49,134 bases of DNA from Actinomadura_C sp036008685 (GCA_036008685.1 DASYNF010000131.1:1-49134); one strand, 5' to 3'. Positions 33,583 through 41,779 are shown, counted from the first letter of the stretch. The notes: generated by a model from the letters alone, not told the origin. Made by a program: numbers and translations.

Positions 33583-34494
33583 ATGGGTTCATTTTCTAGG
33601 AGAGCCGGCGCCGTGACGGGTGCCGTGCTCGCGGGAACAGGGCTGGCGGCGGTGCCGTCGGTGGCGTACGCGCAGCCCCGTGCGGTGTCCGTGTCATGCA
33701 GCACCCCGTCACTGCTCGCGGCCATCACGGCGGCCAATGCCGCGCCCAAGGAGACGCTCAAGCTCGCCGGCAACTGCACCTACAACCTCACCGCCGCGGC
33801 CCAGAACGGCACCCGCGGGCCGAACGGGTTGCCGATCATCACCGGGAACATCACCCTTCAGGGCCAGAACACGGTCATCAGGCGTAATGCGGTTGCGCCG
33901 TTCCGCATCGTCGAGGTGGCCGCGGGGGCCGTCCTCAATGTCCGTGGGATCACCATCTCCGGTGGCGACGCGGGCTCCGCCACCGGTGGTGGCATCCTCA
34001 ACGCCCGAGGCAGCGTGTTGCTGTTCCACAGTCTGGTCGCGGGCAACACGGCGGACAACGGCGGAGGAGTCTCCAACGACAGCGGCGCGTTGCGGCTCGT
34101 GAGCAGCACGGTGCGCAACAACATCGCCACCGGCGGTGGCGGAGGCGGCATCTACAACGACGGGTTCCTGTCGATCCGATTCAGCCGCCTCAACTCCAAC
34201 AGAGCCAATACCAGTGGTGGGGGCCTCTACAACGAGCTGGGCGGCCGGGCGTTCCTCTTCCGTAGCGACGTCATCGGCAACATCGCCGCCGCCACCGGCG
34301 GCGGCATCCACAACGGTGCCGGAGGCCTCGTGCGAGGAACCCTTGTCCGGACCTCCTTCAACGGCGCCGCGAGCGGCGGCGGCGTCTCCAACGCCGCCAA
34401 CCCCGGAAGTGTGACCTTCACGACCAGCGCCATCACTCAGGACAATCCCAACAACTGCGTTCCCGCAGGGACTGTTCCGGGTTGTGTGGGCTGA
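33583..34494 (+). CDS. Secreted right-handed beta-helix protein
   Basis: 303 residues with a Sec signal peptide (MGSFSRRAG, hydrophobic AVTGAVLAGTGLAAV, cleavage after AYA). The mature part is a parallel beta-helix with repeated turns GGGI-N and GGGV-N about every 20-25 residues, for example TGGGILNARG, NGGGVSNDSG, GGGGIYNDG, SGGGLYNELGG, TGGGIHNGAGG and SGGGVSNAANPG. It ends with a short Cys-containing tail (NNCVPAGTVPGC). Such proteins are often polysaccharide-binding or lyase-like; no catalytic residues can be named here. The start ATG 33583 follows GGGGGGAG. Its place inside the sugar locus suggests interaction with an exported polymer. Confidence 0.85.
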   Translation: MGSFSRRAGAVTGAVLAGTGLAAVPSVAYAQPRAVSVSCSTPSLLAAITAANAAPKETLKLAGNCTYNLTAAAQNGTRGPNGLPIITGNITLQGQNTVIRRNAVAPFRIVEVAAGAVLNVRGITISGGDAGSATGGGILNARGSVLLFHSLVAGNTADNGGGVSNDSGALRLVSSTVRNNIATGGGGGGIYNDGFLSIRFSRLNSNRANTSGGGLYNELGGRAFLFRSDVIGNIAAATGGGIHNGAGGLVRGTLVRTSFNGAASGGGVSNAANPGSVTFTTSAITQDNPNNCVPAGTVPGCVG

Positions 34495-34543
34495 TATCCG
34501 CATTCCCTGTTTCTGGTGGCCGCGCTCACTCGATGGCCGCGAC

Positions 34544-34581
34544 CTGCCGGGTGGCGGGGGTCGCCCCCCGCCACCCGGCAG
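34544..34581. terminator. Bidirectional terminator between convergent genes
   Basis: A perfect 16-bp stem pairs CTGCCGGGTGGCGGGG with CCCCGCCACCCGGCAG (34544-34559, 34566-34581) around a six-base loop. It lies 50 bases from each convergent stop codon. Confidence 0.85.
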
Positions 34582-34631
34582 AGACAGTGGTGAAGACAAT
34601 GGGGGCCGGCCGGTCCCGACCACGCGCTCCC

Positions 34632-35891
34632 TCAGAGCCGTTCGACCACGGGGCCACCGCACCGGTTGCGGGTGTCGAAGACGTACGAACTCTCGCGCTG
34701 GACCAGGTCGAAGTCGAACACGTCGTGATCGGCGAGGATCACCACCGCGTCGGCGGCCCGGAGCTCCGCGCTCTCCAGGGGTACCAGCGTGACATCCGAG
34801 GGGACGCGCAGCGGCTCCACATAGGGATCGACGGCCCGCAGGTCGGCCCCCAGCTTCCGCAGTGCCTCCACGACCGCGAGGGCGGGTGACTCGCGCAGGT
34901 CGCCGGTGTTCTTCTTGTAGGCGAGGCCGAGCAACAGCACCCGGCTGCCGTTGACCGGCTTGAACCGTGTGTTCAGGCCCTCCGTCACCCGTCGCACGAC
35001 ATGGTCGGGCATGTGGTCGTTGATGTCGTTGGCGAGCTCGACGAAGCGGAAGTTGTGACCGAGGGTCCGCTTCACCCGCCAGGAGAGGTAGGACGGGTCG
35101 ATGGGCAGGCAGTGCCCGCCGACTCCCGGGCCGGGATGGAACGGCAGGTAGCCGAACGGCTTGGTGGAAGCCGCCTCGATGGCCTCCCAGATGTCGATGC
35201 CGAGCTGCTCCGCGAAAACGGCCAGTTCGTTGATCAATGCGATATTGACGTGCCGGAAGGTGTTCTCGATCAGCTTGATGAGTTCGGCGACCTTGAGCGA
35301 CGACACGGCCACGGGCCGGTCGACGATAGCGGCGTAGAACTCATGAGCGGCCGCGAGCGAGGTGGGGTCGAGGCCTGCCACGATCTTCGGGGTGTTCCGC
35401 AGGTGCCAGGAGGGATTCCCGGGATCTATCCGCTCCGGGCTGTAGCCCAGGCGGAATTCACCGGGCGCGTGCAGGCCGCTGTGCTCCTCGAGCAGTGGCA
35501 GCAACAGTTCCTCGGTCGTACCGGGATAAGTCGTCGACTCCAGCACGATGAGGCAGCCTGGTCTGAGGTGCCGGGCGATGGCGCGTGCGGCGTCCTCGAC
35601 GTAGCTCAGATCGGGGATCCCCTCCCGCAGCGGGGTCGGGACGGTGATCACACAGATGTCGAAGCCCGCGGCGTGGGAGTAGTCGTACGTGGGCAGGTAG
35701 CGGCCCGTCTCGAGAGCGGCCCTGAGCCGCTCGGAAGGTATGTCCTCCACATAGGAGGTGCCCGCGCCGAGTTGCTTCACGCGCTGCTCGTCGGTGTCCA
35801 GTCCCACCACCCGGAATCCGGCGTCCAGTGCCCGGAGCGCAAGCGGCAAACCCACATATCCCTGACCGATGACCACAAGGCATCGCGTCAT
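34632..35891 (-). CDS. Nucleotide-sugar dehydrogenase (UDP-glucose/UDP-ManNAc type)
   Basis: 419 residues. Four-electron oxidation of a nucleotide sugar to the uronic acid needs an N-terminal NAD domain (VVIGQGYVGLPLALRALDAG), a catalytic Cys and a C-terminal UDP-binding domain. Cys261 lies in PGVGGHCLPIDPSYLSWR, and the sugar-contact helix is KVAELIKLIENTFRHVNIAL. The C-terminal part has VLLLGLAYKKNTGDLRESPA. The start ATG 35891 follows GGAGGGAC. The GGHCLPIDP form is shared by the UDP-GlcA and UDP-ManNAcA families, so the product is left open. It should supply an acidic sugar to the polymer made by this locus. Confidence 0.92.
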   Translation of the reverse strand: MTRCLVVIGQGYVGLPLALRALDAGFRVVGLDTDEQRVKQLGAGTSYVEDIPSERLRAALETGRYLPTYDYSHAAGFDICVITVPTPLREGIPDLSYVEDAARAIARHLRPGCLIVLESTTYPGTTEELLLPLLEEHSGLHAPGEFRLGYSPERIDPGNPSWHLRNTPKIVAGLDPTSLAAAHEFYAAIVDRPVAVSSLKVAELIKLIENTFRHVNIALINELAVFAEQLGIDIWEAIEAASTKPFGYLPFHPGPGVGGHCLPIDPSYLSWRVKRTLGHNFRFVELANDINDHMPDHVVRRVTEGLNTRFKPVNGSRVLLLGLAYKKNTGDLRESPALAVVEALRKLGADLRAVDPYVEPLRVPSDVTLVPLESAELRAADAVVILADHDVFDFDLVQRESSYVFDTRNRCGGPVVERL

Positions 35892-36154
35892 GAGTCCCTC
35901 CCGTGCCAAAGCTTCCGGAGCCTCTACAGATAACTCCTGGTGATCGTTTGTGAACGCGGCATCTTAATGAATGTCGCGCCAAGTATTGGCAGAGTTTTGT
36001 CCGTCGCCATACGCCGGGCCGCGCTCATCGCTTTACGAGCGTGCCGTTGGCGGACAATTGCGCGGTCGATCGTTAACGTGTCTTCGGTGGTCTGGCGCGC
36101 AGGACGGGCCGGCGATGGTTCTGGAATGCCGCGGCGTCTCGGGAGGCAGGCGGA

Positions 36155-37531
36155 ATGGAATTGGTCAGGTACCTTCGCCTGCTCTCGAGAAACTGGCTGC
36201 TCGTCGCCGTATGCGTCGTGCTGGCGGGGACGGCCGCCGTGGCCATCACGATGCGGCAGACGCCTCGGTACCAGGCGTCGATCATGATGTTCGTGTCGGC
36301 CGCCGACCGTACGGCCGATCCCGCCTCCGGCCACCAGGCCGGCCTGCTGTCGCGGGAGCGGGTGAAGTCGTACGCCAACCTGCTCAGGAGCGAGCGGATC
36401 GCCAGAGGGCTCGCGGCCACCCCGGGTGTCGGCCTGTCCGCCGAGAACATCCGGGCGAAGATCTCGGCGGAGGCCATCGAGGAGACCGTGTTGCTCCGGG
36501 CGACGGTGACCGACGGCTCCCCGGACCGGGCCAAGAGGCTCGCGAACGCTCTCGGGGCGCAGTTCGTGCGTCTCGTCGAAGAGCTCGAGCGGCCCTCCGG
36601 TGACGCCCGCCCGCTGGTCAAGGTCACCGTCGTGGACAGCGCGCAGGAACCTGTCGTGCCGGTGAGCCCGCGGCCGCTGCTCAATCTGGCACTGGGGCTC
36701 CTCGCCGGGCTCGCCCTGGGCATCGGCGGCAGTCTGCTGAGGGAGAACGCCGACACCTCGGTCAAGACGGGGGATCAGCTCCGCGACATCACGGGCGGGA
36801 CCGTCCTCGGCGTGATCGGTCATGACGGTTCGGTGTCGAAGCGGCCTCTCATCGTCCAGGGCCCCGCTCATGCCCCACGGGCCGAGGCGTTCCGCTTTCT
36901 CCGGATGAATCTGCAGTTCCTCGACGTCGACGACCCGGTCCGTCTCGTCGTCATCGCCAGCGCCCTGCCGGAGGAGGGCAGATCCCTGACGACGTGCAAT
37001 CTCGCGATCGCCCTTGCCCAGGCGGGCAAGCGCGTCATCGTCGTGGACGCGGACCTCCGCAGGCCACGGATCGCCCGATACCTCGGCATCGAGGGAGTGG
37101 CGGGCCTGACCAGTGTGCTGGTCGGACACGCGGAGCTGGACGATGTGCTCCAGCAATGGCACGACATGCCGCTGTCCGTGGTGCCGAGCGGGCCCATTCC
37201 CCCTAATCCAGGTGAAATGCTGAGCTCGCAGTTCATGCGGAAGATCCTCAACGACCTTCGTGGCCGGGCCGACATCGTCCTGATCGACACGCCTCCTCTG
37301 CTGCCGGTCGCCGACGCCCCCGTCCTCGCCCGTAGCTGTGACGGCGCGATGCTGGTCGCCCGGCACGGCCGGATCCAGGCGGACGAGCTGCACCGCGGGG
37401 TCGAGCGGCTCCGGGCGGTCGACGTGCGGCTGCTCGGCAGCGTGCTGAACATGGCCCCGGCCGGGAACGACCCCGGCTACACCTACGCCTACGACGCCGG
37501 GTATCCGGCGGAGGGCGTCGCGACCGGCTGA
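36155..37531 (+). CDS. Wzz/BY-kinase fusion (polysaccharide chain-length and tyrosine-kinase protein)
   Basis: 458 residues. Wzz domain: membrane helix 1 near residues 13-33, an extracytoplasmic loop, then the Pro-rich segment PVSPRPLLN and helix 2 near 171-192. A cytoplasmic BY-kinase domain follows with Walker A SALPEEGRS, Walker A' VIVVDADLRRPR and Walker B IVLIDTPPLLPVAD. A C-terminal tyrosine cluster (GYTYAYDAGY) would be autophosphorylated. Oddly, the invariant Walker A lysine is Arg276 (codon AGA), which should weaken ATP binding. The protein should control export and length of the polysaccharide. The start ATG 36155 follows GGGAGGCAG. It is divergent from the dehydrogenase gene. No flippase or polymerase is within view. 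Confidence 0.88.
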   Translation: MELVRYLRLLSRNWLLVAVCVVLAGTAAVAITMRQTPRYQASIMMFVSAADRTADPASGHQAGLLSRERVKSYANLLRSERIARGLAATPGVGLSAENIRAKISAEAIEETVLLRATVTDGSPDRAKRLANALGAQFVRLVEELERPSGDARPLVKVTVVDSAQEPVVPVSPRPLLNLALGLLAGLALGIGGSLLRENADTSVKTGDQLRDITGGTVLGVIGHDGSVSKRPLIVQGPAHAPRAEAFRFLRMNLQFLDVDDPVRLVVIASALPEEGRSLTTCNLAIALAQAGKRVIVVDADLRRPRIARYLGIEGVAGLTSVLVGHAELDDVLQQWHDMPLSVVPSGPIPPNPGEMLSSQFMRKILNDLRGRADIVLIDTPPLLPVADAPVLARSCDGAMLVARHGRIQADELHRGVERLRAVDVRLLGSVLNMAPAGNDPGYTYAYDAGYPAEGVATG

Positions 37532-37623
37532 CGCGACAGGGCCGTGGTGGCCACCGGCGGATCCGCTTACCGGCGATGGGCCGGAAGGACCGCGCGGCCG
37601 GTGCGGGGCGGGTGCGGGGCCGG

Positions 37624-38016
37624 CTACCGGCGGATGAGCCAGGACAGCATGCGGCCGAGCACGTAATAGACGGCGGCCGCGAGACCCCAGTTGGCGTACA
37701 GCTCCTTGGCCGGGTCGCGGTACATGAAGACCTCTTCGAACGGGGTGGCGAGCCAGCGACCGGCGCGCATGACCGCCATGACCAGGCCGTTGTCCATGTT
37801 CGCCCCGGCGTAGGTGAAGCCCATGCCGACCAGCAGGATCAGTGCGGCGATCCAGCCGGCCAGCCAGATCAGGCGGCTCACGAAATTGTGGTCCTGCAGG
37901 TCCGCCCGGGGATCGAGGCCGGGCCGCGGGCGGGCGTCACCGGTCCCCCCGGACTCGGCGGGGGCGCCCCTGCCACCTCGGCTGTGCCGGCGATTGCGCC
38001 AGCTCTGCACGGCCAT
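37624..38016 (-). CDS. Small membrane protein of unknown function
   Basis: 130 residues. A basic, Gly/Pro-rich N-terminus (AVQSWRNRRHSRGGRGAP) is followed by a membrane helix (LIWLAGWIAALILLVGMGFT). A loop with NMDNGLVMAVMRAGRWLATP and a second helix near the C-terminus (NWGLAAAVYYVLGRMLSWL) follow. I chose ATG 38016 over ATG 38064 because the basic stretch then leads directly into the protein; both have weak ribosome binding sites. It looks like a conserved actinobacterial membrane protein; no function is known to me. Confidence 0.7.
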   Translation of the reverse strand: MAVQSWRNRRHSRGGRGAPAESGGTGDARPRPGLDPRADLQDHNFVSRLIWLAGWIAALILLVGMGFTYAGANMDNGLVMAVMRAGRWLATPFEEVFMYRDPAKELYANWGLAAAVYYVLGRMLSWLIRR

Positions 38017-38221
38017 TGGGATCCACTTCTTTCTAAAGACCGAGATCTGTCCCCTTTGTCCCACATCAGGTCGTGTCTAAACCCCCGGAGCCCGGGAGCC
38101 CAGGTGGCGTCGTCGCCTCCGTTGCCGGTGAGCGCCCGTCCCACGCGGCGGCGATAGAATCTCATCAGCGGAGTCGCTCGCCTGGAGAGCCTCTCTCTTC
38201 GCGAGCCGCCGCAAGGGCGAG

Positions 38222-38713
38222 ATGCCGGAAAGGGTGAGCGGCGTGTCGACCCAGGAGCGGGCGCGGCTCGCGCTCGAGCTGCAGCGGGCACTGCAGCGCA
38301 GCACCATGTGGACCGTGCTCCTGCACGCCACCACCGCCGGCAGGGCCGGGATGAACGTCACCGATGCCCAGTGCGTCAACCTGCTGGTCCTCGACGGTCC
38401 GATGACCCCCGGCCGGCTGGCCCAGGCGATGGGCATCACGACCGGCGGGGCGATCACCGCGGTGGTGGACCGGCTTGAGAAGGCGGGCTATGTCAAGCGC
38501 ACCCGCGATCCCGACGACCGGCGCCGCGTCATCGTCGAGCCGGTGCCCGACGCGGTCGGGAGGTTCGCCCGCTATTTCGACCCGATCGCCAGGGCGTCCG
38601 GTGAGACTTTCGCCGGCTTCACCGAAGAGCAACTGCGCTTCCTGCTGGAGTTCGTCGAGGGCTCCAACGCGAGGATGCCCGGCGTGATCAACGAGATCCA
38701 CGAGCTGCCGTAG
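38222..38713 (+). CDS. MarR-family transcriptional regulator
   Basis: 163 residues with a winged helix-turn-helix: MTPGRLAQAMGITTGGAITA, then VVDRLEKAGYVKRTRDPDDR, the classic MarR recognition helix and wing, followed by RRRVIVEPVPDA. It probably binds DNA as a dimer and responds to a small ligand. The start is uncertain: ATG 38222, or GTG 38243, which has GGAAAGGG upstream. Its last 26 bases overlap the end of the convergent LysR gene. The neighbours do not identify its target. Confidence 0.88.
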   Translation: MPERVSGVSTQERARLALELQRALQRSTMWTVLLHATTAGRAGMNVTDAQCVNLLVLDGPMTPGRLAQAMGITTGGAITAVVDRLEKAGYVKRTRDPDDRRRVIVEPVPDAVGRFARYFDPIARASGETFAGFTEEQLRFLLEFVEGSNARMPGVINEIHELP

Positions 38714-39644
38714 TCCTGCGCGGCACGGCGGCCGCCGCCGGATCGTGGCCGAGTGCCGCCAGAGCGAGGGCTTCGATCAGTGCCGTCGTGGCGGGCGGGT
38801 CCGGCGGCTCGCCGTAGGTCGCGGCCGAGACATAGCGGGCCGAGTCCGCGAGCTCACTTGCCCGTACGCCGGGATTGCGGGCGGCCGAGAGGGCGAGCCC
38901 GGGGAGCGTGGTGACCCCCAGGCGCGCGGCCACGAGCGCCTGCACGGCGACGTAGTCGTCGGTCGTGTAGGAGACGCGAGGCTGAAAGCCCGCCGCGGCG
39001 CACATCTCCAGCAGGTGGATGCGGCAGCGCTCACACCCGGCGATCCAGTGACCATCGCGGTGGGAGGCCAGCCCCAGCAGGCCCGTCTCGGCGCCCTCGC
39101 CGGCCGGGGTGACGAGGGAGGGGGTGACGAGATAGGTCGGATCGGCCATGAGGAAACGGGTGCGTATGCCCTCGTCCTCGGGGTGGTCGTCGTCGTACCG
39201 GAAGATCACCGCGACGTCCACCAGCCCGGCGCGGAGCATCCGCAGCGCCTCCGGCGGCTCGGTCTCCACCAGCCGGAGTTCCAGGCCGGGGTGATCGGTG
39301 GCCAGCCGTGCGGCCGCCAGCGGCACGAAGGTGCCGAGCGCGGAGGGGAAGGCGGCGAGGCGGACCCGCCCCTGCTGGAGCCCGACGTGCGCGGCCAGCT
39401 CGGCCGAGGCGGCGTCGAGGCGGCCGAGGATCTCGGCGCCGCGTTCGGCGAGCAGCCCGCCCGCCTCGGTGAGCCGGATCCCGCGGCCCGCGCGCTGCAC
39501 CAGTTTGGCACCGGTCTCGGCCTCGAGCCGGGCGAGATGGTGGCTGATCGAGGGCTGCGAATAGTGCAGCTCGCGGGCCGCACCCGTCACCGAGCCGGTA
39601 CGGGCGACCGCCACGAGCACGCGCAGCCGGTTGACGTCCAGCAC
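38688..39644 (-). CDS. LysR-family transcriptional regulator
   Basis: 318 residues. An N-terminal winged helix-turn-helix (LRVLVAVARTGSVTGAAREL, YSQPSISHHLARLEAETGAK) is followed by a periplasmic-binding-like effector domain (VRLAAFPSALGTFVPLAA, LRLVETEPPEALRMLRAGLV). It is divergent from the cysteine dioxygenase-like gene with an 83-base gap, the usual LysR layout, so that gene is the natural target. A cysteine-rich stretch CERCRIHLLEMC in the effector domain might sense redox or sulfur compounds; this is inference. Confidence 0.9.
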   Translation of the reverse strand: MLDVNRLRVLVAVARTGSVTGAARELHYSQPSISHHLARLEAETGAKLVQRAGRGIRLTEAGGLLAERGAEILGRLDAASAELAAHVGLQQGRVRLAAFPSALGTFVPLAAARLATDHPGLELRLVETEPPEALRMLRAGLVDVAVIFRYDDDHPEDEGIRTRFLMADPTYLVTPSLVTPAGEGAETGLLGLASHRDGHWIAGCERCRIHLLEMCAAAGFQPRVSYTTDDYVAVQALVAARLGVTTLPGLALSAARNPGVRASELADSARYVSAATYGEPPDPPATTALIEALALAALGHDPAAAAVPRRTTAARGSR

Positions 39645-39727
39645 AGGGCCAACCTATCGACGCGCTCTATGGGATCGGTCATCGGTCGGCATGAGAGCCA
39701 TCGGTCCTGGCCGGGCAGGGTGAAGGC

Positions 39728-40270
39728 ATGACCATCAGCGATTCGACGGTGACCCGGCCACAGCTGACCTCCCTGGTGAGCGCCGTCCGTGCCGTGGTGG
39801 ACCGGCACGCGGACTGGGAGCGCACCGCCTCACTCGTCACCGAGGTCCTGCGGCGGGAGCTTCCGGGGCCGGACGTCCTGACCACGCGGGAACAGGCCGG
39901 AGACCCGATGACCTACCAGAGCCATCTGCTCCACGTGGAGCCGGACGGGGCTTTCTCGGTCGTCGCCGTCGTCTGGCGGACCGGCCAGGTGACGCCCGTT
40001 CACGACCACGTGACCTGGTGCGTGGCGGGGGTGCTCCGCGGCGTCGAGCAGGAGGAGTTGTTCTCCTGTCCGACCGGCGACCACCTGGTCCGGGTGGGTG
40101 ACAACGCCAACCTGGCCGGTTCGGTCACCGGCTTCGCCCCGCCCGGCGACATCCACCGTGTGCGCAATCCCGATGACGGCACGACCATCTCGCTGCACAT
40201 CTATGGCACCGACATCGGCCGCATCGGTTCCAGCGTCCGGCGGGAGTACGTCCTGCCCATCCGGTCCTGA
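39728..40270 (+). CDS. Cysteine dioxygenase-family cupin protein
   Basis: 180 residues, close to the bacterial cysteine dioxygenase length. The cupin iron ligands are His92 and His94 in PVHDHVTWCVAGVLRG and His143 in PGDIHRVRNPDD, with a cysteine at 98. Family members oxidise cysteine, or related thiols such as 3-mercaptopropionate, to the sulfinate with O2. The substrate arginine of true cysteine dioxygenase could not be checked by eye. The divergent LysR gene probably regulates it. Start ATG 39728; no strong ribosome binding site. Confidence 0.85.
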   Translation: MTISDSTVTRPQLTSLVSAVRAVVDRHADWERTASLVTEVLRRELPGPDVLTTREQAGDPMTYQSHLLHVEPDGAFSVVAVVWRTGQVTPVHDHVTWCVAGVLRGVEQEELFSCPTGDHLVRVGDNANLAGSVTGFAPPGDIHRVRNPDDGTTISLHIYGTDIGRIGSSVRREYVLPIRS

Positions 40271-40299
40271 AGGAGCCTTCCAGCCGCAGGATGCGGCTC

Positions 40300-40351
40300 G
40301 ACGATCCGGCTTGACGATCCGGCTTGACGATCCGGCTTGACGATCCGGCTT
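40300..40351. repeat. Four perfect tandem copies of a 13-bp unit
   Basis: GACGATCCGGCTT repeats at 40300-40312, 40313-40325, 40326-40338 and 40339-40351 without mismatch; GAC then begins a degenerate fifth copy. It lies between two convergent stop codons (40270 and 40364). Exact identity suggests recent slippage and possible length variation between strains. Confidence 0.97.
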
Positions 40352-40363
40352 GACAATGAGGCC

Positions 40364-40927
40364 TCACGGCCTTCGGCCGAGGAGCGCCACCAGCCTGTCC
40401 TGGGTGTCCGCGGACTCGGAGACCTCCACGGGCGGGTCGAAGATGCCGAGGCCCTGCCAGCGGCTCACCTCGGGCGCGAACCGGTCGTACACCGCCTGGG
40501 CCAGGTCCTTGTCGATCACGTCCTCCACGCCGATGCCGCGGGCCAGGTCCCAGGCGTGGACCGTGAGGTCCATGGTCATCTGCCAGCCGTACTCTCGCGC
40601 CGGTGTGGGCCCGCCGCTGGTGTGCACCTGTCCGTCCAGGGCGCCCGCCCGGTGGAACGCCAGACGGGATTCGGCCGCCGCCCGCTCCCAGCTCCGCACC
40701 GGATCACCGTCGAGCACGTCACCTTCGAACCTGTCGCCGACCTCCTCGAGCGTCGCGCCGTCCAGCAGCGACGGCGCCCACAGGTGCTCGGCTGTGAGGT
40801 GATTGACCAGATCGCGGACGGTCCATTTCGTACACGGGGTGGTGGCATCCCACTGCCTGTCCTCCACCTGATGTACCCGTCCGTCGAATTCCGCGAGCGC
40901 CTTGTCGAACGCCTCGAGCAGCTCCAT
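40364..40927 (-). CDS. TIGR03086/maleylpyruvate-isomerase-like (DinB-type) protein
   Basis: 187 residues of the mycothiol-dependent DinB-like group. The N-terminal helix carries WDATTPCTKWTVRDLVNHL, whose His belongs to the metal triad. QMTMDLTVHAWDLARGIG supplies the other histidine-containing helix. Actinobacterial relatives are annotated as TIGR03086 metal-binding proteins and some act with mycothiol; the substrate here is unknown. The start ATG 40927 has GAGGAGGGG about 11 bases upstream. It ends 13 bases from the tandem repeat. A TetR remnant lies behind its promoter. Confidence 0.85.
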   Translation of the reverse strand: MELLEAFDKALAEFDGRVHQVEDRQWDATTPCTKWTVRDLVNHLTAEHLWAPSLLDGATLEEVGDRFEGDVLDGDPVRSWERAAAESRLAFHRAGALDGQVHTSGGPTPAREYGWQMTMDLTVHAWDLARGIGVEDVIDKDLAQAVYDRFAPEVSRWQGLGIFDPPVEVSESADTQDRLVALLGRRP

Positions 40928-41009
40928 GTGTTCGGCACCCCTCCTCTGTGGTGACTGTGGCGACCTTTGTGGTGGCCTACTCCGCAGAACTGCCCAGGGG
41001 CCGGCCGGT

Positions 41010-41219
41010 TCACTCCCGCCGGAGTGGACAGAGAACGTCCTCGAGCACGCTCCGGAGCACCTCGGCCAGGACACCCTCACCGGTGAGCGCCCAGACGCGA
41101 GCGCACCGTTGTAGGTCACCTGGACCGTACGGGCGAGGCGCGCGCAGTCACGTCGGGGTCCAGCTCGCCGGCCCGGACGGCCTCCGAGAGCAGGACGGCG
41201 ATCTCCTCCCGCATGGTCA
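41010..41219 (-). pseudogene. Frameshifted remnant of a TetR-family regulator (C-terminal part)
   Basis: Three minus-strand frames join into one TetR-like C-terminal sequence: TMREEIAVLLSEAVRAGELD with PDVTAR (frame 1), LARTVQVTYNGAL (frame 2) and WALTGEGVLAEVLRSVLEDV ending CPLRRE-stop (frame 3). The pattern of AV-AGEL-D, LA, Y-GAL, W-L-G-G-L and a closing amphipathic helix is typical of the TetR ligand domain. Two small indels break it, and the N-terminal helix-turn-helix is absent. The divergent oxidase gene still has a TetR-type palindrome at its promoter. Clearly non-functional if it is TetR-derived; identification is by eye. Confidence 0.6.
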
Positions 41220-41241
41220 GTGTGTCCGTACGCGTTTATAA

Positions 41242-41257
41242 ATGAACATACGTTCAT
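41242..41257. promoter_or_regulatory. TetR-type operator and promoter upstream of the PPOX gene
   Basis: ATGAAC-ATAC-GTTCAT is a perfect inverted repeat with a four-base spacer, and a further TGAAC follows. A TATAAA -10-like box (41237-41242) abuts it. A repressor bound here would block transcription of the gene starting at 41279. Confidence 0.55.
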
Positions 41258-41278
41258 GAACCTGCAATGGGAGCGCGC

Positions 41279-41779
41279 GTGTACGAGACCCCGTCCGACC
41301 TGATCTGGCTGCAACGGATGCTGGACGACAGCCATGCCCGTGCGGGAGCGCATCTGCGCAGCATCATCACCGAGGACCGCCGTGTCGACGCGGCCCGGCT
41401 CGCCGATGAGCTGCGTGGTGTCCAGATCCTTCACCTGGCCACGGTCACCGCCCGGCACGAGCCCCGGGTCGGACCCGTCGACGGGCTGTTCTTCCACGGC
41501 CGCTTCTGGTTCGGTTCCGGGCCCGACTCCGCGCGTTTCCGGCACCTGCGCGCCCGGCCGCAGGTCAGTGCCTGCGTGACGAGGGGAGAGGGGTTCCAGG
41601 TCACCGTGCACGGCCGCGCCGTCGAGGTCGACATGGCGGCGCCCGAGACGAAGCCGTTCCGCGACCTCCTCATCGAGGTCTACGGCGACGACTGGGAGAG
41701 CTGGGCCGGCGACGCCCCTTACGCCCGCATCGAGCCGACGGCGATGTTCACCTTCGGCGGAGTGGACGGTGCCGCATGA
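41279..41779 (+). CDS. Pyridoxamine 5'-phosphate oxidase-like (PPOX/FMN or F420-binding) protein
   Basis: 166 residues with the split-barrel flavin-binding pattern: GVQILHLATVTARHEPRVGP, GRFWFGSGPDSARFRHLRAR, and PQVSACVTRGEGFQVTVHGR. In actinobacteria this family binds FMN, F420 or haem; the cofactor is not evident here. I choose GTG 41279, giving VYETPSDLIWLQRML with GGGAG six bases upstream, over ATG 41267, which would overlap the operator area. Probably once controlled by the neighbouring TetR regulator, now a remnant. Confidence 0.82.
   Translation: MYETPSDLIWLQRMLDDSHARAGAHLRSIITEDRRVDAARLADELRGVQILHLATVTARHEPRVGPVDGLFFHGRFWFGSGPDSARFRHLRARPQVSACVTRGEGFQVTVHGRAVEVDMAAPETKPFRDLLIEVYGDDWESWAGDAPYARIEPTAMFTFGGVDGAA

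Noticed and set aside
40300..40351. CRISPR-like array
   Set aside because: The 13-bp units are directly adjacent with no spacers, so this is a simple tandem repeat.
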